From Paenibacillus sp. FSL W8-0426 (GTDB taxonomy: Bacteria; Bacillota; Bacilli; Paenibacillales; Paenibacillaceae), in contig NZ_CP150203.1 in assembly GCF_037969725.1 (NCBI RefSeq), positions 4,170,001 to 4,234,000 of the forward strand: 64,000 nt of DNA. Direction: 5' to 3'. Both the position numbers and the translations under genes were made by a program. The number at the start of each line of letters is the position of its first letter. Positions within the stretch are counted from its first letter, which is position 1. Below, piece after piece: positions 18,231-28,615 of this stretch. The notes beneath the pieces are model-generated. The model saw only the letters and a program-made list of their open reading frames with translations. It searched no databases and was not told the origin of the DNA.

Positions 18231-19319
18231 TCATTGTCCAATGAGCACCCATCCCCATTTCACTTTGCGCAAACCGACTGCAAACATCCAGGATAGAAGC
18301 AGCGCAGCCGCATAAGACATTACGATGCCGAGACTGAAGTGCTGCAGCAGCAGGGCCGCAAGTTCGCGCCGCCAGAAGAGCAGAATCATCGGATGGATCA
18401 GGAACACGCCGAACGAAACGGTACCCAGGGAATTCAACACTTTGGCGACACGTTCGGCAGCAGGCCTTTTCCGGCGCTCAATCCATGCGCATACGAGCAG
18501 CAGCAGCAAGCAGGCAGAAAGTGTAAACAAATTCCGAAAAACGAATAATAGCGCATAAGCCACGAATGAATCGGAAGCAAACATGCTTTTGATCATTCCG
18601 CCGCCATAGATAAAGACGGCCCCTCCGGCCATCAGGGCGAGCAGCAGAGCGATTTTCCATGCCCTTAACCTCTTCAGTGCCGCCTCGTAATTCAGGCCAG
18701 CCCATGCACCGAAACCGATGACAATCAGGTAGCTTGGCAGCAGGCTGCCGAGCCGTTCAAAGTGGAATTGCAAATGGAGCGCATAAAAAACGGCTTGCCC
18801 TGCCACAAAAAACAATGGGAAGTAGCGTTTCACCAACCGATATCGCGTCAAGGCAAGGAGCCAAGGAAATACGATGTAAAATTGCAAAATAATAAGGAAA
18901 AAGTACAAATGGGTGTGCGCGCGTCCCGTCAGCAGCTGCTCCGCCAAGCGTGGCCAATGGTCCTGCGGCTGTTCGCCGGCAAGCCATTCCTTGACGACAA
19001 AATAAATCAGCGACCAGACGAGATACGGGACGAACACGTATAGCAAACGTTTTTTGTAAAACTTCAGCTTCCAGCCCTGCTCATTGGTTCGTGCGCTATA
19101 GTTGTAGAATAACACCAGTGACGATAAAAACAGGAATGCCGGTACGGCAAACTGCAAAAAGCTGTTCCAGAAAAAATAAAACTGGTGGTCCAACGTCTGT
19201 TTGGGATAATGCGCGACCGCCGTAGACGTTGCATGAATGGCCACCACCGCCATGATCGCAAAGGCCCGGTAAAAGCCCAAATACGAAATGCGCTGTGGCC
19301 GAGTAGCCGGTAGTTCCAT
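18231..19319 (-). CDS. Acyltransferase 3 family membrane protein
   Basis: Protein of 362 residues with about ten membrane segments. The N-terminus RISYLGFYRAFAIMAVVAIHATS carries the catalytic His of the acyltransferase 3 motif (R--A...H), and PAFLFLSSLVLFYNYSAR the following conserved region. Members O-acetylate or otherwise acylate cell-surface sugars; the acceptor is not identifiable. The ATG lies 7 bases after GAGG, and that GAGG is inside the 3' arm of a 12-base inverted repeat, which may limit translation. It is downstream of the rhamnosidase gene in the same direction, 153 bases away. Confidence 0.85.
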   Translation of the reverse strand: MELPATRPQRISYLGFYRAFAIMAVVAIHATSTAVAHYPKQTLDHQFYFFWNSFLQFAVPAFLFLSSLVLFYNYSARTNEQGWKLKFYKKRLLYVFVPYLVWSLIYFVVKEWLAGEQPQDHWPRLAEQLLTGRAHTHLYFFLIILQFYIVFPWLLALTRYRLVKRYFPLFFVAGQAVFYALHLQFHFERLGSLLPSYLIVIGFGAWAGLNYEAALKRLRAWKIALLLALMAGGAVFIYGGGMIKSMFASDSFVAYALLFVFRNLFTLSACLLLLLVCAWIERRKRPAAERVAKVLNSLGTVSFGVFLIHPMILLFWRRELAALLLQHFSLGIVMSYAAALLLSWMFAVGLRKVKWGWVLIGQ

Positions 19320-19321
19320 AC

Positions 19322-19405
19322 GAAAACCTCGCTTATGCCTGATATGATAGTTTCCGGCCGCAATCCAGATTCCATCTTCATTCTAGTGGGCAAGCGAGGT
19401 TTTTT
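19322..19405 (-). terminator. Long-loop inverted repeat between the rhamnosidase and acyltransferase genes
   Basis: AAAACCTCGCTT (19322-19333) and AAGCGAGGTTTT (19392-19403) are perfect 12-base complements separated by about 58 bases. On the minus strand the second arm ends in GGTTTT just before the acyltransferase start, so it can act as a terminator for the rhamnosidase transcript, but it also contains the ribosome binding site of the next gene. Confidence 0.5.
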
Positions 19406-19472
19406 CAATCTTTATCCATATTATTTTCGTCATTTTTCAACAAAATTTGCGGTAATCCTTGGAGACTTGATC

Positions 19473-22178
19473 TTAACTCGATCGTACTTTTTCCGCTTCG
19501 AGTTCAGGATGTTCGTCAGCCTTCGGCAGAACGTAGGTGAACGTATAACTGCCCGAGCCAAGCTCCACGCGGGTATCCGTCCCTTCTGCCCGGAACGCGC
19601 GGATCGCCGTCACCTCTTCCAAAGGCTGCCCCTGCTCCTTCACTGCAGCTTTCGCAGCAAGCGGAAGGAGCACCGTACCCGAAACGTTGGCCGGAATGTG
19701 AACCTCCACGATCATTTCGCCATGGTCGTGGCGGTGCCATGCGGACGAAACCGTGCCATACATGGTGTCCACCTTGGCTTTGACCCAATCCAATCCGGGT
19801 CCCGGCTGTGGTTCGATATGCACCATGCCGAAGCCGGGGCGGTTTTCATCCGGACGTATGCCTGCGACATCACGATATAACCATTCGCCAATCGCACCGT
19901 ACGCATAATGATTGAACGAATTCATGTCCCTGCTCCAAAGGCTGCCATCCTCCCGCATGCCGTCCCAATGCTCCCACACGGTCGTGGCACCTTGCGTCAC
20001 TTGGAACAGCCAGGATGGGTAATCCTTTTGAAATAAAAGGGTATACGCCAAATCGCGGTGACCGGCAGCGCTGAGCACAGGGTTCAGATATGGCGTTCCG
20101 ACAAAACCGGTGGTCAGATGATTGCCCGCCTCTTCAACCAATTTCACCAATTGATCACCGGCCCGTTTGCGGTGCTCCGGTTCCAGCAGGTCAAAGTGCA
20201 AAGCCAATACATGCGCTGTCTGCGTCGGCACGGAAATGCGGCCGGCAGGTGTAACGAATTCGTTGCGGAAAGCTTGGATGATCTGTGCATGCAATTGGTC
20301 GAAGTAAACCGCATCCTGATCGAACCCCAACACGCTGGCTGCTTTCCGTGTAAGGGAAACCGAGTAGGCATAAAATGCGGTCGCGACATAATCCCGGTCG
20401 GTAGCCCCGACATAACTTCCCGGTTTCGAATCGAGGCCAAGCCAGTCCCCGAAGTGAAAGCCCGTATTCCATAAGTAGGGGTTATCGCCCTGTGATCGAA
20501 TGTATTCGATCCATTGCTTCATGCTGTCATATTGTTCGGCGAGCAGTCTCGTATCTCCATACATTTCATAGAGCGTCCACGGACAAATGACCGCTGCATC
20601 GCCCCATGCCGCCGACGAATGGGCGCTGTCGCTCCCGGATACGTTGACGTCAGGCACAAAAAACGGAATGCCCCCGTCCTCATGCTGGTCTGCCCGCAAA
20701 TCCCGCAGCCATTTCGTGAAAAATGGAGCGGTGTTCATCAGATAAGACGCCGTGCGGATGAACATCTGCGCATCACCCGTCCAGCCGAGCCGTTCGTCGC
20801 GCTGCGGGCAATCGGTCGGCACGTCGAGGAAATTGCCCTTTTGCCCCCACAAAATGTTGTGGTGCAGCTGGTTGACGAGCGGACTGGAGCAGGCGAATTC
20901 GCCCGTGCGTTCCATATTTGAATGAAGCACAACACCTGTAAAATCGTCGATCTGAATCGGTTCGGAGAAACCGATCAGTTTCACGTATCGGAACCCCTGG
21001 AACGTAAAATGCGGTTCATACGTTTCAACGCCCCCGCCTTTCAGCGTATATTGAACTTGCTGCTTGGCGGAACGCAAATTTTCCGTATAGAAGTTGCCGG
21101 CATGGTCCAGAATCTCCGCATGCAGCAGTTCAACCGTTTGCCCAGGATCACCCTGCACGCTGAACCTCATCCAGCCCACCATGTTTTGTCCCATATCGAG
21201 CACACGATCGCCTTCCGGCGTGGTCAGCAGCGCAATCGGCTTCAGCTGCTCCATCGCCGTAACCGGGACGTTCTCCTGCGCAACGATGATGTCTTTGGCA
21301 TGGTCCAAAATCGCTGCCGGTGACCAGGATGCGCGGGATTCGTCCAGCCAATCGGACTCCAGCCGGGCGTCGTACGTTTCCCCCATATATATGTCCGACA
21401 TGGCAATGGCGCTGGCGGATGCCATCCAGTCCTTTCCCGACAAGATCCGATCCTCGGAGCCGTCTTCATATCGAATATGCAGTTCCAGCAGCAGCGCGCG
21501 ATCGTCGCCGAATAATCCCTTTCGGCCGTCCCAGCCCAAATGCCCGCCGTACCATCCGTCTCCGAGAACCGCGCCGATCACGTTTTGCCCGGCCACGAGC
21601 ATGGACGTAACATCATACACCTGGTACTGCAAACGTTTGTCGTAACTGGTCCAGCCTGGCGTAAAATAATGATCTCCTACCCTGGCACCATTCAGGTGCA
21701 GTTCATATAACCCGAGTGCTGTCGCATAAATGGTTGCCCTGACTACCGCTTTTTGCAGTTCGAACACTCTGCGCAAGCGCGGGCAGGAAGGATCGTCCTT
21801 CAAGGCTGCACCGGCCGTGATCCAATCGGCTTGCCATCGGTCTTCCGCATCCATCAGGCCTGTTTCGAAAAAAGCCGGTTCCGACCATTCCGATTCATTG
21901 CCCGCACCATCCCAAGCACGAACGCGATAATAGTATCGGGTTCGGGGGACAGGCTTCCAACCGGTCAGCTCCACATGAATGGAACGGTTGGAATGTTGCC
22001 GTCCCGAGTCCCACTCGATTCGGTTCATTTCGGGTACGAGGGATAGCTGGATCTGATAAGCTTCCTGGACGGCGTTCCGGGCATCGGATTGCAGGTGCCA
22101 GCTGATCCGGGGGGACGAAATGTCCAGTCCGATCGGATTTTTCCGATATTCGCAGCGAAGATGATTAACGATGAACAT
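19473..22178 (-). CDS. Alpha-L-rhamnosidase, GH78 (first copy)
   Basis: Protein of 901 residues, no signal peptide, hence probably cytoplasmic. The N-terminus NHLRCEYRKNPIGLDISSPRISW is the typical Bac_rhamnosidase Fn3-like opening. The catalytic (alpha/alpha)6 domain has DVPTDCPQRDERLGWTGDAQ, with the general-acid Glu in DERLGW, and later WEHWDGMREDGSLWSRDMNSFNHYAYG. It cleaves terminal alpha-L-rhamnose from plant glycosides or oligosaccharides. It is divergent from an AraC regulator gene that probably controls it, and 153 bases upstream of the acyltransferase. Confidence 0.93.
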   Translation of the reverse strand: MFIVNHLRCEYRKNPIGLDISSPRISWHLQSDARNAVQEAYQIQLSLVPEMNRIEWDSGRQHSNRSIHVELTGWKPVPRTRYYYRVRAWDGAGNESEWSEPAFFETGLMDAEDRWQADWITAGAALKDDPSCPRLRRVFELQKAVVRATIYATALGLYELHLNGARVGDHYFTPGWTSYDKRLQYQVYDVTSMLVAGQNVIGAVLGDGWYGGHLGWDGRKGLFGDDRALLLELHIRYEDGSEDRILSGKDWMASASAIAMSDIYMGETYDARLESDWLDESRASWSPAAILDHAKDIIVAQENVPVTAMEQLKPIALLTTPEGDRVLDMGQNMVGWMRFSVQGDPGQTVELLHAEILDHAGNFYTENLRSAKQQVQYTLKGGGVETYEPHFTFQGFRYVKLIGFSEPIQIDDFTGVVLHSNMERTGEFACSSPLVNQLHHNILWGQKGNFLDVPTDCPQRDERLGWTGDAQMFIRTASYLMNTAPFFTKWLRDLRADQHEDGGIPFFVPDVNVSGSDSAHSSAAWGDAAVICPWTLYEMYGDTRLLAEQYDSMKQWIEYIRSQGDNPYLWNTGFHFGDWLGLDSKPGSYVGATDRDYVATAFYAYSVSLTRKAASVLGFDQDAVYFDQLHAQIIQAFRNEFVTPAGRISVPTQTAHVLALHFDLLEPEHRKRAGDQLVKLVEEAGNHLTTGFVGTPYLNPVLSAAGHRDLAYTLLFQKDYPSWLFQVTQGATTVWEHWDGMREDGSLWSRDMNSFNHYAYGAIGEWLYRDVAGIRPDENRPGFGMVHIEPQPGPGLDWVKAKVDTMYGTVSSAWHRHDHGEMIVEVHIPANVSGTVLLPLAAKAAVKEQGQPLEEVTAIRAFRAEGTDTRVELGSGSYTFTYVLPKADEHPELEAEKVRSS

Positions 22179-22311
22179 GGTTGCAGCATCCTTTCCGCAT
22201 GGTCTATTGTAAGGGCTTACGATATAATTATATCGACCCGAACCTGAGAATTACCCGGCAGAACGGACTTTTTCACCCGGCAATCCGGCCACGAAGCAAG
22301 GAGGTTTGATC

Positions 22312-23199
22312 ATGAAGCCTGTCATTGAGATATTTAAAGGAGAGTACTTTTTCCGCGACCAGCTGAAATTGTTCGTCAACCGCGTCTCGGAAAATTTTGC
22401 GGGTCCCTTCCATGCGCATGATTTCGTGGAATACAGCTATGTTTCCGGGGGACGAGGTTTCCATCATATCGGAAACGAGGTCATTCCGGTGCATCAGGGC
22501 ATGCTGTTCGTGATTCCGGTCGGCGTTCCGCACGTCTTTCGCCCGGCTACGACCGACGTTTCCAAACATCCGCTCACGATCAGCAACTGCCTGTTCAACG
22601 CCGAATTGATCCAGGAATTGGCCGGCATGATTCAGGAACCCGAGATCCTTTCGCACCTGAACGAATTGGAGCAAAACAAGGCCCCTTACGTTTTCATTAC
22701 AGACCATGGGAGACGGATCGAAGACCTGATGACCAGGCTGCACCGCGAGTGCGCCGTTCCCGGGATCGGCTCGTCCACCATGCTGTATACGCTTGTCAGC
22801 CAACTGGTGGTAACCACCTACCGCTTCATCCATAGGGTGGAGCCGAACGACCCGGTCAAACCACCGGAGCTCGACCATATCATTCAATATTTGGAGCAGC
22901 ATCTCGCCGAGAAAACGCGCCTGTCCGACCTGGCACGCCTCTGCAATTGCAGCGACAAACAAATCCAGCGCATGTTCCGCACGCAGACCGGACAAAGCTT
23001 CGGCTCGTTTTTGCAGTTTTTGCGCATACAAAAAAGCTGTGAACTGCTGAAGCGTTCACAGCACAAAGTCAGCCTGATTGCCGAACTGGTCGGGTATCGG
23101 GATGTCGACTCCTTTTATGCGAATTTCAAAAAAATTACGGGCGATACGCCGCTGGCGTACCGCAAGAAGCATACATCCCATTTCACGCATCATGGTTGA
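22312..23199 (+). CDS. AraC-family transcriptional regulator with cupin-like sensor domain
   Basis: Protein of 295 residues. The start ATG follows AAGGAGG by seven bases. The N-terminal AraC-binding (cupin-like) domain includes GPFHAHDFVEYSYVSGGRGF and FVIPVGVPHVF. The C-terminal AraC DNA-binding domain has two helix-turn-helix units (LSDLARLCNCSDKQIQRMFR and VSLIAELVGYRDVDSFYANF) and ends with the typical TGDTPLAYRKK. Divergent placement next to the GH78 gene suggests that it responds to rhamnose or a rhamnoside and controls that gene. It ends 8 bases from the convergent nucleotidase gene, with no terminator room. Confidence 0.9.
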   Translation: MKPVIEIFKGEYFFRDQLKLFVNRVSENFAGPFHAHDFVEYSYVSGGRGFHHIGNEVIPVHQGMLFVIPVGVPHVFRPATTDVSKHPLTISNCLFNAELIQELAGMIQEPEILSHLNELEQNKAPYVFITDHGRRIEDLMTRLHRECAVPGIGSSTMLYTLVSQLVVTTYRFIHRVEPNDPVKPPELDHIIQYLEQHLAEKTRLSDLARLCNCSDKQIQRMFRTQTGQSFGSFLQFLRIQKSCELLKRSQHKVSLIAELVGYRDVDSFYANFKKITGDTPLAYRKKHTSHFTHHG

Positions 23200-23207
23200 A
23201 CCGTATT

Positions 23208-23783
23208 TTAATTGGAGATCAAGGAATCCGGCGCCAACAGGCGATCTACGATTTCCTTTGCGTCTTTCCACGTTTTCATCAGTGGGAACGCATGCTGCTC
23301 CCGCTCTCGCACGTTCCAAGGATGAGGAATGCACAGTACCTTTTTGCCTTCAGCGAGCGCAGGAAGCAGGTTGTGCGGCCCGTCATCGATTAACAGATCG
23401 AATCCGAGCAAGTTTTTGCGTTTGCAGGTAATGAACTGCTCCGCAGTAATAAACGGCATGTGGCGCTGAAGCCAGTTCCACTTCTCCACCACGGTGGCGG
23501 GATCGGCCGCGGTTACGATAATGACATCGTACGCCTCGTTCAGCTTCTGCATCTCTTCCACGACGTAGTCGTCATACAGCTCCAGCTCTTCGAATAATCC
23601 CGGCCTGCCATAAAAGATGTCGTGCGTCGAATCCGGATGGCGCAAATGCGTCGTGTCCCACGTTACCATATCTTCATAACGCAGCGGATGCGTCGGAAAC
23701 TGCAAATTGTTATAATGAATGGCCCGCTTCACCAGATGGCAGATCGTATCGTCCATGTCTACGGCAATAATCGCTTTCTTCAT
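23208..23783 (-). CDS. HAD-superfamily 5'(3')-deoxyribonucleotidase-like phosphatase (NT5C type)
   Basis: Protein of 191 residues. HAD motif I is VDMDDTICHLV (nucleophile and acid Asp), motif II includes VIIVTAAD, and the DLLIDDGPHNL segment carries the metal-binding Asp pair of motif IV. The arrangement and size match the 5'-nucleotidase, deoxy (NT5C) family of Bacillales. It would dephosphorylate nucleoside monophosphates or a related small substrate in the cytoplasm. It is monocistronic and convergent with the AraC gene at 8 bases. Confidence 0.85.
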   Translation of the reverse strand: MKKAIIAVDMDDTICHLVKRAIHYNNLQFPTHPLRYEDMVTWDTTHLRHPDSTHDIFYGRPGLFEELELYDDYVVEEMQKLNEAYDVIIVTAADPATVVEKWNWLQRHMPFITAEQFITCKRKNLLGFDLLIDDGPHNLLPALAEGKKVLCIPHPWNVREREQHAFPLMKTWKDAKEIVDRLLAPDSLISN

Positions 23784-23877
23784 ATGTATTCCCCCTACTC
23801 GGAAACCAGTATATCACCATCCGTGTCATCATTCCATCCTGTGGCGCGTTACACCAATGCATATTCGATCCCTTACT

Positions 23878-23922
23878 AAAAAAAGCCCATGCACGCGGCA
23901 TCATCCGCTGCGCAAGGGCTTT
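23878..23922 (-). terminator. Terminator of the second bgl operon
   Basis: Hairpin AAAGCCC.TGC.CGCGG / CCGCTGCGCA.GGGCTTT lies 30 bases after the phospho-glucosidase stop codon, and the A-run at 23878-23884 gives a T-run on the minus strand. Confidence 0.82.
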
Positions 23923-23951
23923 GAACATGTTATTTTACGCTTGGCATACGC

Positions 23952-25433
<1,482 letters not shown>

Positions 25434-27341
25434 TCAGATTTTGGCTTCCAATACTTCTTCGCCGGCAACGATGTCTCCCAGTTTCACAGGAAGTACTTGA
25501 CTGTAATCGGCTGTATTCGTCACAACCATGGCCGTTGTGATGTCGTATTCTTTCGCGATTTCTTCCAGATCAAACGTCAGCAATTTATCTCCAGCCTTAA
25601 CGCGCGCACCTGTCGCCACATGCGCTTCGAAATGCTGACCACGCAGTTTCACCGTGTTGATGCCCACATGCATGAGCAGTTCCATGCCGTCATCGCTGCG
25701 AACCACGATCGCGTGTTTCGTTTTGAACACGTTCATGATCGTGCCGGTCACCGGAGAAACCAGTTCACCCACGGTTGGCACAAATGCAACGCCTTTACCC
25801 ATCATTTCATCACCGAACGTTGGATCGTTCACTTCCTTGAGCTCGATGGATTTGCCTGTCAGCGGTGCATAAGCCATCGCATTGCTTGACGGCGCCGGCG
25901 CTTCCATGGCATTGACGTCAAGCACTTCGGTTGCTTTGGCAGGCGTCGCCGCCGCATTCGGAGCGAATGGGGCAAGCGCCTCAGCGTCGCCTTCCTCTTC
26001 TTTGATGCCCAGCAATACGGATGCAATCGTACCCACAACGAACGCAAGGATCATGCCGATCAGAGAGTACCAGAACGTTTGTCCAATCAGGGCAGGAAGA
26101 CCTGGAAGACCGCCGTTACCGGCCAGAACGTACGCTTTTGCACCAAATGCCAGCGCAAACCCGCCACCGACTGCACTACCGATCATCGCAGCAGCGAACG
26201 GACGTTTGAACTTCATGTTCACCCCGTACATCGCCGGTTCCGTAACCCCCATCAAAGCGGTAAAGCTCGTCGACAAGGCTACGGTTTTCAACTTTTTATC
26301 TTTTGCACGGAAGAATACGCCCAGTGTGGCACCAGCTTGACCCATGTTGGAGATGTATGTGAGCGGCAGGAATTTATCGAATCCAAGCGTTGCAATGTTG
26401 CTCAGGATGATGGGTACAAGCGCATAGTGCATACCCGTCATGATGATCAAGGCCATCGCACCGCCAAGCACAAGACCTGCGATCAATCCGCCTTCATTCA
26501 GCAGCCAGTTGATACCGCCCGACAAAGCGCTGCCTACGAATGTTCCCAGTGGGCCGATGGCGATCAGCGTAACCGGAACCATAATGATCAGCGTAATCAG
26601 CGGCACCAGCAGCAGCTTCAGCGCAGCCGGGATGACACGGTCCACCCATTTTTCCACATAGGACATAATCCATACGGCCAGCAAAATCGGAATGACCGAA
26701 GAAGCATAACTCACCGCTGTTACCGGAATGCCGATAAAGGATACCGACTCCCCGCTGGACAGTAATGTGCTCATGTCCGGATACATCAGCGCGGTTCCGA
26801 GCGCCACGGCGACGAACGGATTGGCACCGAATTTGCGCGCCGCGCTAAACGCAATCAGAAGCGGCAGGTAATGGAACACGCCATCCCCAATGGCCGACAG
26901 AATGCGGTACGTGTCCGTTCCGGCAGCCATCCAGCCGAGCGATACGAACAGCGCCAGCAACCCTTTGAGCATACCGGCCGCCGTAATGGCGGGCAGCATT
27001 GGTGCAAATACACCCGCAATCGTTTCGAAAATGCTCAGGATCACGTTTTGCTTTTTCTCCGGCTTGGCGGTTTTGTTGTCCTGGCTTTGCTGCAGCGCAG
27101 GCTCTTCCTTCACCATGGCGTCGAATACTTTGGACACGTCGTTGCCGATAATGATCTGGAACTGGTCTCCGGAAACGTTTGTCCCCATGACTTTGTCCAG
27201 ATTTTTGAGCGTTCCGTTGTCCACTTTGTCATTGTCTTTCAGATCGAAGCGAAGACGGGTAACGCAGTGGTACACCGAATTGATGTTGTCTTTTCCCCCA
27301 ACGGCTTTGACGATGTTTTTCGCCGTTTCCTGATGATTCAT
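25434..27341 (-). CDS. bglP: PTS beta-glucoside transporter EIIBCA (second copy)
   Basis: Protein of 635 residues. EIIB has phospho-Cys26 in NSVYHCVTRLRFDL; EIIC spans about 105-450 with the GxTEPAMYGV motif; a low-complexity Ala/Pro linker (APFAPNAAATPAKATE) joins it to EIIA (~490-635) with phospho-His in MELLMHVGINTV. The ATG after AGAAGGAGGAAAACGAG is chosen. It imports and phosphorylates beta-glucosides. It sits between the LicT-like gene and the phospho-glucosidase gene and is preceded by its own RAT and terminator. Confidence 0.94.
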   Translation of the reverse strand: MNHQETAKNIVKAVGGKDNINSVYHCVTRLRFDLKDNDKVDNGTLKNLDKVMGTNVSGDQFQIIIGNDVSKVFDAMVKEEPALQQSQDNKTAKPEKKQNVILSIFETIAGVFAPMLPAITAAGMLKGLLALFVSLGWMAAGTDTYRILSAIGDGVFHYLPLLIAFSAARKFGANPFVAVALGTALMYPDMSTLLSSGESVSFIGIPVTAVSYASSVIPILLAVWIMSYVEKWVDRVIPAALKLLLVPLITLIIMVPVTLIAIGPLGTFVGSALSGGINWLLNEGGLIAGLVLGGAMALIIMTGMHYALVPIILSNIATLGFDKFLPLTYISNMGQAGATLGVFFRAKDKKLKTVALSTSFTALMGVTEPAMYGVNMKFKRPFAAAMIGSAVGGGFALAFGAKAYVLAGNGGLPGLPALIGQTFWYSLIGMILAFVVGTIASVLLGIKEEEGDAEALAPFAPNAAATPAKATEVLDVNAMEAPAPSSNAMAYAPLTGKSIELKEVNDPTFGDEMMGKGVAFVPTVGELVSPVTGTIMNVFKTKHAIVVRSDDGMELLMHVGINTVKLRGQHFEAHVATGARVKAGDKLLTFDLEEIAKEYDITTAMVVTNTADYSQVLPVKLGDIVAGEEVLEAKI

Positions 27342-27367
27342 CTCGTTTTCCTCCTTCTGTGTCCACA

Positions 27368-27421
27368 AAAAATACCCGAATGAAACCAACGCTCGCGTGC
27401 GTCAGTGATTCATTCGGGTAT
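27368..27421 (-). terminator. Leader terminator of bglP-2
   Basis: Minus strand AATACCCGAATGAATCAC pairs with GTTTCATTCGGGTATT followed by TTTTG. It overlaps the preceding RAT site. Confidence 0.88.
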
Positions 27422-27446
27422 TGCCTGATTGAACAGTAACAAGCCC
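27416..27446 (-). promoter_or_regulatory. RAT antiterminator site of bglP-2
   Basis: Minus strand reads GGGCTTGTTACTGTTCAATC then AGGCAATACCC, a classic LicT-type RAT whose last bases form the start of the terminator stem. It lies 4 bases past the end of the licT-2 coding region. Confidence 0.85.
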
Positions 27447-27450
27447 ATCG

Positions 27451-28308
27451 TTATTCGCTTTCCTTGGCGGCATCCCGCTTCGTTTTCATCAGGCGTTCCA
27501 GATGGAGCGTCAGATACAACTGCTCGGAATGCGTCATGTCGTATTGATAGTTTTTATGGATAAAAGCTTCGATCTTGCGTATGCATTTGAACGTTTCGGG
27601 ATAGTTCTTGCGAACGACCTCGTACAGGTATTCCTCCGCATCGTCTTGCGACGTATGGGTGATGACCCGTTGGCAGAAATATTTCAAATGCGTGATGAAC
27701 CGAAAATAGTTGACGCTATCTTCATCCACTTCGACGTTGAAGTGATATTTGATGATGTTCATGATCTCCTGAAGCAGCTGCATCAGGTGAGTCACGTCAT
27801 TCATGGAATCATTGATCTCCGCATTGATGAAATGCAGCGCGATGTTGCATATTTCCTCCTTCGGGAATTCAATGTCCAATCTCTCGCGCAGCAAGGTGAG
27901 TGCCTCGCGGGCCACATCATACTCTGCCTTGTAAAAATGCTGTACCTCCCACGATAACGGATTGCGCGCGATATGTCCCATTTCCATCCGCTGTACGGCA
28001 AAATGGATATGATCCGACAGGGACACATAAATGCCGTCACTGATCGTTTTGTTCAGCTGCGTCCGGGCCAAGCTCACAATATCGTCGGTCGCCTGCAATA
28101 TCTCTACAGGCACCTCGGTGACGATCGACTTGAATTTCTCGTAGATCGATGCATCCTGGAGACGAAAAATTTTTTCGATCCGCTCTTCATCGATCGGATC
28201 GCCCGCTTTGAACTTGAATCCGATACCCCGGCCGAGGATCAGCAGTTCCTGGTTTTTGTCATCGACGGTGCTGACGATATTATTATTAAATATTTGTTTA
28301 ATGATCAT
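27451..28308 (-). CDS. licT: BglG/LicT-family transcriptional antiterminator (second copy)
   Basis: Protein of 285 residues beginning MIIKQIFNNNIVSTVDDKNQ. CAT RNA-binding domain 1-~58 (with GRGIGFKFKAGDPI), PRD1 with YVSLSDHIHFAVQR and IALHFINAEI, PRD2 with FITHLKYFCQR and LTLHLERLMK. These contain the four expected regulatory His positions. An ATG 16 codons upstream has no family similarity and is not used. It is the first gene of a licT-bglP-bglA operon. A RAT plus terminator also lies upstream of licT itself, so it should control its own synthesis. Confidence 0.92.
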   Translation of the reverse strand: MIIKQIFNNNIVSTVDDKNQELLILGRGIGFKFKAGDPIDEERIEKIFRLQDASIYEKFKSIVTEVPVEILQATDDIVSLARTQLNKTISDGIYVSLSDHIHFAVQRMEMGHIARNPLSWEVQHFYKAEYDVAREALTLLRERLDIEFPKEEICNIALHFINAEINDSMNDVTHLMQLLQEIMNIIKYHFNVEVDEDSVNYFRFITHLKYFCQRVITHTSQDDAEEYLYEVVRKNYPETFKCIRKIEAFIHKNYQYDMTHSEQLYLTLHLERLMKTKRDAAKESE

Positions 28309-28340
28309 GTCTGGACCCACCACTTTATTTTGAGGATTAA

Positions 28341-28398
28341 AAAAGGGCAAAACCAAAACAGAAATAATGATAACATCATTTCTATTGTGGTTTTGCCC
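28341..28398 (-). terminator. Leader terminator upstream of licT-2
   Basis: Minus strand GGGCAAAACCACAATAGAAA TGATG pairs with CATTATTTCTGTTTTGGTTTTGCCC, followed by TTTTTT. It overlaps a RAT site on its 5' side. Confidence 0.88.
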
Positions 28399-28454
28399 GC
28401 ATTACCGGTAACAAGCCTCGGGACTAATGTACCACAAGCTGAAAACGGTGTCAA
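28387..28454 (-). promoter_or_regulatory. Promoter and RAT site of the licT-bglP-bglA 2 operon
   Basis: Minus strand: -35 TTGACA (28454-28449), exact 17-base spacer, -10 TACATT (28431-28426), then a RAT sequence GGCTTGTTACCGGTAATGCG followed by GGCAAAACC (28419-28387). Transcription would start a few bases before the RAT, so the antiterminator can bind soon after initiation. Confidence 0.72.
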
Positions 28455-28615
28455 CGAAAAATCGTCTCGAACATGGCATAATCCATGCATCATTCCGGCA
28501 CCGACGCCGTCGTCATTGTCAATGACATGAGATTATTCCGTATTGTCCGAGTCCGATGATTCCTGCCATAATTATGCCCTGTCTGGACGCAATTATAATT
28601 TCCGACGCAAAAGGA

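Noticed and set aside
19322-19405. Plain terminator call for the long inverted repeat as certain
   Set aside because: The loop is about 58 bases and the minus-strand T-run is only four bases, so I list it with modest confidence and note the ribosome binding site overlap.
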